A stretch of DNA of 64,000 nucleotides from Ascaphus truei (Eukaryota; Chordata; Amphibia; Anura; Ascaphidae), in the NCBI GenBank assembly GCA_036426205.1, contig CM071570.1, positions 6,029,947 to 6,093,946 of the forward strand, given 5' to 3'. The position numbers and the translations under genes were made by a program. Below, piece by piece: positions 59,049-64,000 of the stretch (positions are counted from its first letter, which is position 1; each line of letters opens with the position of its first letter). Under the pieces are notes generated by a model. It was not told the origin of the DNA. It was given only the letters and a program-made list of their open reading frames with translations, and made no database searches.

Positions 59049-61298
59049 ATGCTCAATTACACATGGATTGGTTTATGATATATCTAAGGTGCTGCTCTGG
59101 ACATAATACTTGGCTGTGATAGTGTTGTACGGGGGTGCTAGAAATTCACATGCTAACACATAATAGTGTGTGAGTAACAATGTCTGCAGTGAATACCTTC
59201 CTTAACAGCCATCGCTGACGCTCTGTGACAGGATGTAGCACCCTCCACCCCGGACGTGTTGGTAGGCAACAGTGATTCCCAAATAAATAGCTGGGAGGAG
59301 GAATTTTGGAACTTAAAAATAACTTGGTATAAAATGTACAGATTGGAATTGAAAGATTGCTGATCTGAACTATTTAGGTTTTCCCCTGGCTAGAATCAGT
59401 CACTTTGCCCCAGATATAGTTAGCAGTGGAATGGCACTCAATACGCTACAGTACCTGTTACGTCACAATACTCCTTTCTTTATATCCTATGGTGCAGCAT
59501 ACGTTCTGCACGATTTATTTTCCACCGTGATACAATGTTTGGTCAGTGTATGGGAGTGAAGGGGTAAGCCCCCTAACTGTGTCAGGATCAGAAGACCCTC
59601 TACTAAGGTGCTGTCAGTTCATTTCTGATTTAAACCCAGGGTTTAAAAGCAGGCGGGGATTCCCCGCCTGCTCTCTAAGAACAAGAGATGGGCGAATCCA
59701 CCCAAATCCGCATTCCCCCCCCAAAATCCGTTTCAGGGTGTAAAATCCGCGGATGGATTTTGGTCTGTTTAAATCAGCGCAAATTCATCCCTATCTGTTG
59801 GCAGATTGCATTCTATAAATCCGTCTACGGTGGCGGAATCCGTGGAGTGTATTGGTAGTAATAATAATAATAATTTTAAAAAATCCGCAAATCGCCCTTT
59901 TTGAGATTGGACCAAAGGAACCGGCCGGTCTGCTGCAGCTTCCCAGAGAGTTTATCTGGGAACAACTGGGACACAGTGTCAGGAGCACATGGGAAACCTG
60001 CTCGGGGAGGTTCAGGTCGCTTTCGGGTTCACACTGCAGACGCAGACTTCTTAGTCTTTGGCAGTCTATGCTACGGATTGCATATACTTTGTAACCTGCT
60101 TTCCCAGACGGGGAATGAAGGACACTTTGGTTTGAGAATCGCTTGTGGAGAGCACTTTCTGACACTATCCTCTCACAGTCAGGTTAACAACCTCCACCAC
60201 CTTCCTCTGTCATCTTGTGGGGTATTCTGCCCCCAGATTTCGTAAAGGCAAGGGGGCAGAGTGTTCCAATTTTTTAGCTCAATTGTGGAGCCCTAACTAA
60301 TGCTCAAATTAAATCAATTAAAACAATTAACTTAGATAATTATTGTAAACAGTGGTTAAAAAAAAACTGTGTTTGATGGAATACTGAAGTGTCAGGAGAA
60401 ACAAAGAAAAACATTTCAAATCGTGAATATTTGTCTTCTGATCCACCACCATAATTAATATTTTTATGCAAGATTTTTTAACGCAACAGATATCATATTG
60501 TAATCTTATATACTTGACATGGCAAGATGTATATTTTTATGACATAGATATAAATATATTCCGTGGGGCATGCTGTGTAATAGCATTTGTGCTTACAAAT
60601 GGTTGGTTGGCGTGGGTTCTACACTAGTATACAAAGAAATGTTGAGAGGTTTAACACGTTCTTAAAAAGCTGAATAGCGCACATGTAGAATCTGCCAAAA
60701 TTCACCGCCGTCCTAATATCATCCTAAACAAGCTAATGAAGCTCTAGGAAAGAGCAGAGATCTGTGTGCCCCACACTACACTATGCTGTGGCCGCAGGGC
60801 TGATATTCTTTCGTTTATGTCTTAAGCTATATGCAGTGTGCATTCGGTCATTGCACTTTTTGCTAATTAAAATAAGATGGGAGTGTTATTTATTTACAGC
60901 ACCGACACACTTTATTCGAGCAAATACCCAGTATGTACCTGGCAGATACCTGGAATGCGCCGCTCCTCACCTCTGACAAGCCCCGTTGCATTTGCCTTCC
61001 CAGCCTGGGTTCATGCCTGGCTGACGGGCGGCTGATCTGTTAAATGATAATGATTAGGATTTAATAGGCTGCAATGCTTCGCGTGTCTACCAGATGGCAT
61101 AAATTCATGAATTGTAATGCAGTATATATATATATACTGTGCAGTATTGCAGCCAGCGGGAATAAAATGCTTCAATCCCTGCCTGGAAAATACCTCAATG
61201 CACTCGGGCAGAAAACAGTCACAAACCTCAATACACCCGGGTATACCCGAATTCGTGGGACTAGCCGAGCTCGAATAAAGTGTGTCGCCAGTGTATGT
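59049..61298. other. No gene recognised
   Basis: Segment 59690-59830 (GAGATGGGCGAATCCACCC with repeated AAATCCG) looks like an old dispersed repeat. The remainder has no recognisable coding or structural feature. A (TA)n tract lies at about 61122-61136. Confidence 0.4.
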
Positions 61299-61560
61299 AT
61301 TTATTTTATTTATAACATGTGTTACCAGGGAGTAATACATTGAGAGTTACCTCTCGTTTTCACGTATGTCCTGGGCACAGAGTTATGATGACAGATACAT
61401 GGTTACAAATACATAGTTACATTAGGTGAACAGTGTTATACATTATGTATAAAGATATTGCATTACATTAGGTAAACAGTGTTATACATGATATATAAAG
61501 ACATTGCACTTCATTAGGTGAACAGGGTGTATATGAAGACATTGCATGAACAGTGCAGTG
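61299..61560 (+). repeat. Dispersed repeat, TTGAGAGTTACCTCTCGTTT family, second copy
   Basis: Same order of blocks as at 56425-56640 (ACATTGAGAGTTACCTCTCG, TATGTCCTGGGCACAGAG). Three internal direct copies of a 40- to 45-bp unit follow, built on ACATTAGGTGAACAGTGTTA and ATATATAAAGACATTGCA. Confidence 0.6.
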
Positions 61561-62636
61561 TGTCTTGAGTGTGTGTAATTTTTATGTTTGCCTAGCTGAC
61601 AATTTTTAAAATGTGACTTCATAATGTCTCTGGATCACTTATTTTAGCTGTGCATAATATCCGGTGCATTTCAGTGGCTGATGTGCCATACAAACCTACA
61701 GTTTTACTTAATTTTCAGGGAAAGAGGATTTATTTTCAGGACATATTCTGCCGGTCTTTGTTTAGAGCATAATTATTGTATAAACCCTTCAACGATGACC
61801 TTTAACGAACCTTAACACTTTGAGGGGCCCTTGTGATGGCCAGTTTGGCTTTGTTGCTAGGTTATCGTGGTGATCACATTTACCACCCTCCCAGAGCCGG
61901 GATACACAATCTGAGCAGAAGAGAAGGACCCTTGTCTTCCATTTACAACACCCGGTGCTGCGTCATGAGCATGTCATTGCTACACAAGTCATCACATAAT
62001 CATAACACTGGCAAGTCTGGGCCACTTGGCATTGAATGGGTAACCCCAATATTTAACAGGTGGAGAATGTCTTGGAAACAGTCTGAGTACTAGTGTGAAG
62101 GCATTGTGAGCACTACTCACCTGTTACTATACTGCATGCCCTCTATCACAGTCACTATTGTGCAGTCTGTGCACCACATAAACCTTCTGACTATAGATCA
62201 CAATAAAGGAGCAGTCACACATTGACCCCCATTTTTTTCCATATAGATAGGAAGCAGGGGGTCCCCGGATCATGTATATTTCAGCTCCAGCGACCTCCTG
62301 CTTTTCCAGATACAGTACTTACTGGAGAGAAGGTGCTGCCGGATCTCATAGACCCGAGGTGGGCCACCTTGTCGCCAATCGCCACAAGTGGCGAATTGGC
62401 CATGAAAGTGTCGGCGAATTTGAGTCTGCCAGCTCCCACAGTAAAATAAAGTTTTTCCTGGCGGCGTGTGCTGATTTCCGCTTTCTGAATTAGTCAACAA
62501 AGTGAACCAGCCTATTTTGATCTGGTTTAATACTGATTGGCCGGCGAAGCAATTCTACTTGTTGCCAAGTAGAACAAAGAAAAACCAGTCAAATAAATAT
62601 ATAAGGGAACCAGCAAGTGCACTGTAAAAAATGCAC
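61561..62636. other. No gene recognised; MITE fragment; possible LINE 3' UTR
   Basis: A partial GGGGGTCTCC-family copy occurs at about 62250-62310 (GCAGGGGGTCCCCGGA, TTTCAGCTCC). The segment next to 62637 should be the 3' UTR of the minus-strand LINE, but its end could not be placed. Confidence 0.4.
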
Positions 62637-64000
62637 TTAAAAAAGAAGTGTTAACTCAAAAGAACCCATGATGGGGGATACCGAGCAGAGCACCCCGCCT
62701 AACGCCCACTGGGAGGCAAACTCCGAAACCGTCCCAGCGGACTCGGCGTACATGAACTCTGCCCGAATACGGGAGTGCACCAGCGCCCGGAACACTGCCA
62801 CGATGTTCGTTGGGACCCACCTCTCCAAACACTGCCTCCTGGTCTTGTAAATGGCTACCTTAGCCACTGCCAGGAGCAGGTTGACTAGGAGATCCCTAGG
62901 CTTATTGTCTCGGGACACTGGGCACCCAAAAATAAAAAGATGAGGGAAAAAACCCAGCCAGAACTGCAGAAGAAGTCTCCTCAAGGTGGATAAGAGGGGC
63001 TGCAGTCTGGCGCAGCTCAGATAAATGTGGAATATGGACTCACGCTCGCCACAGAAGGGACAGGCGGCGGGGGAGACCGTGAAGTGTGCCAAGTACTCTC
63101 CTGTGCTCAGTGCACCGTGGAGGACCCTCCAACTCAAATCCCCGGCGGGACGGGGAACCAAAGCTGAATAGAGCTCTCTCCACCGGGGCCTCTCGCCCTC
63201 GTTCCCAAAAAATACCCGCCTCCAGATGGTATCTGGGCGGGTGACAAGGGCGAGGTAGTGCACTATATGGAGCACCAGAGAATACAGGACTTTCCTCGGC
63301 ATGCCGCGAAAACATGCCGGGGACATATCCCCCAACCTGCTGAGGTTTGGGGAGATAGGAGCCCGAGGGGGTTGCCTTGGTTTGGGTTCTACGCAAAGAT
63401 TCGGAGAGCTGAAGTTGACAGGTTGACAAGGCTCTCCGGTCTGCAAAACCCCCTCGATGAAGGTGCGTGAGTCGGGGTGGATGGCATCTTTAATCTCCTG
63501 GATCAAACGACGAGGGACGCGGGCAGTAAGCAGACCCATACGGGGCGCGAGCTCCTCTGCTCCTACCCAGTCTCGCCGCTCATAGTCCAGGAGATCTCCG
63601 ACTCTGGTCACCTGCGCCAGGATTAGTCGGCGGCAAATAGAGGGTGAATCCAACATCCGAGCCCCCACTGCCGGATTATACAGCAGGGGCTCGGCGAGGA
63701 AATCAACCCCCACCGCCTGTTCCTTCCTGGTCGCGGAGACCAATTTCCAGGCCTTCAGTAAGTCCCGGTAGTATGCCGGCAGCACCGAGAGGTTTCTACC
63801 TAAACCCTCGGGCCTGATGAAAAAAAGTTGCCGGTCATACCTCATATTGTGCAGCTGGCGAAAGAAACTGGTCGCCAGCTGGCACCACTGCGGAGACGGA
63901 TCCGCGAATAGGTATCTCTGCAGGTATTGGAGGCGGAAAGTGTGTAACTGGGAGCGGACACACACCACTCCCTGTCCACCCTCCTCCAAAGGAAGGCACG
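62637..64000 (-). mobile_element. Tx1-like LINE, C-terminal part of ORF2 (truncated by the window edge)
   Basis: A single uninterrupted minus-strand frame of at least 450 codons enters from beyond 64000 and stops at 62637. The start CLPLEEGGQGV (just inside the edge) matches the conserved segment that follows the catalytic reverse transcriptase motifs in L1/Tx1-clade non-LTR retrotransposons of amphibians and fish. Further on come WRRVFFGNEGERPRWRELYS, a WRVLHGALSTGEYLAHF segment and a zinc-knuckle-like CPFCGERESIFHIYLSC, the usual C-terminal order in this clade. The catalytic YXDD region and the endonuclease lie outside the window. With no stop or shift over 1.3 kb, the copy is probably young. 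The Tx1 assignment is from motif order only. Other L1-like clades are possible. Confidence 0.75.

Overview
The window reads as nuclear DNA from a vertebrate with a repeat-rich genome, most likely a frog or toad (inference). The only unambiguous host coding exon is vertebrate-like and has clean splice sites. The rest is dominated by short inverted-repeat DNA transposons, tRNA/L2-type SINE tails, a Tx1-like LINE and many tandem arrays. No rRNA gene, convincing tRNA gene, CRISPR array, bacterial operon or plasmid feature was seen.

Layout. 1-13 kb: intergenic or intronic DNA with several MITEs (163-768, 3308-3627, 12586-12941), a pyrimidine-rich minisatellite (4600-4962) and a LINE/SINE 3' end (5985-6140). 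13.1-23.8 kb: a 19-bp array followed by a roughly 10.3 kb satellite of 38-bp units, which creates very long but meaningless open frames on the minus strand. 23.8-25.5 kb: hAT-like and other MITEs. 26586-26794: first coding exon of DAAM2 (formin, plus strand), with a strong 3' acceptor, a tiny upstream ORF and a GTAAGT donor. I found no later DAAM2 exon, so 26.8-64 kb may be one long DAAM2 intron (inference). 28-43 kb: tandem arrays with units of 20, 25, 29, 62, 54 and 22 bp, pyrimidine-rich DNA and MITEs.

45.6-49.3 kb is the most unusual part. Fragments resembling unrelated genes lie in one orientation: a sarcomeric myosin heavy-chain rod piece in which one 14-residue heptad pair has been amplified to about 12 copies, an ASPM-like run of IQ motifs, and an ARGLU1-like coiled coil. 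Undated reading-frame damage and an inserted 312-bp near-perfect hairpin show that at least the myosin part is a pseudogene. The order and shared orientation suggest one chimeric ancestral transcript or mobile-element capture. 49-64 kb: SINEs, an 18-bp array of about 34 units, further MITEs, and at the right edge the C-terminal part of a Tx1-like LINE ORF2 on the minus strand that runs off the window.

No set of genes here works together as a pathway. The biology is a host gene (DAAM2) embedded in transposon and satellite DNA, plus a decayed gene-fragment mosaic. All homology calls come from recognising protein motifs by eye and none was tested by a search.
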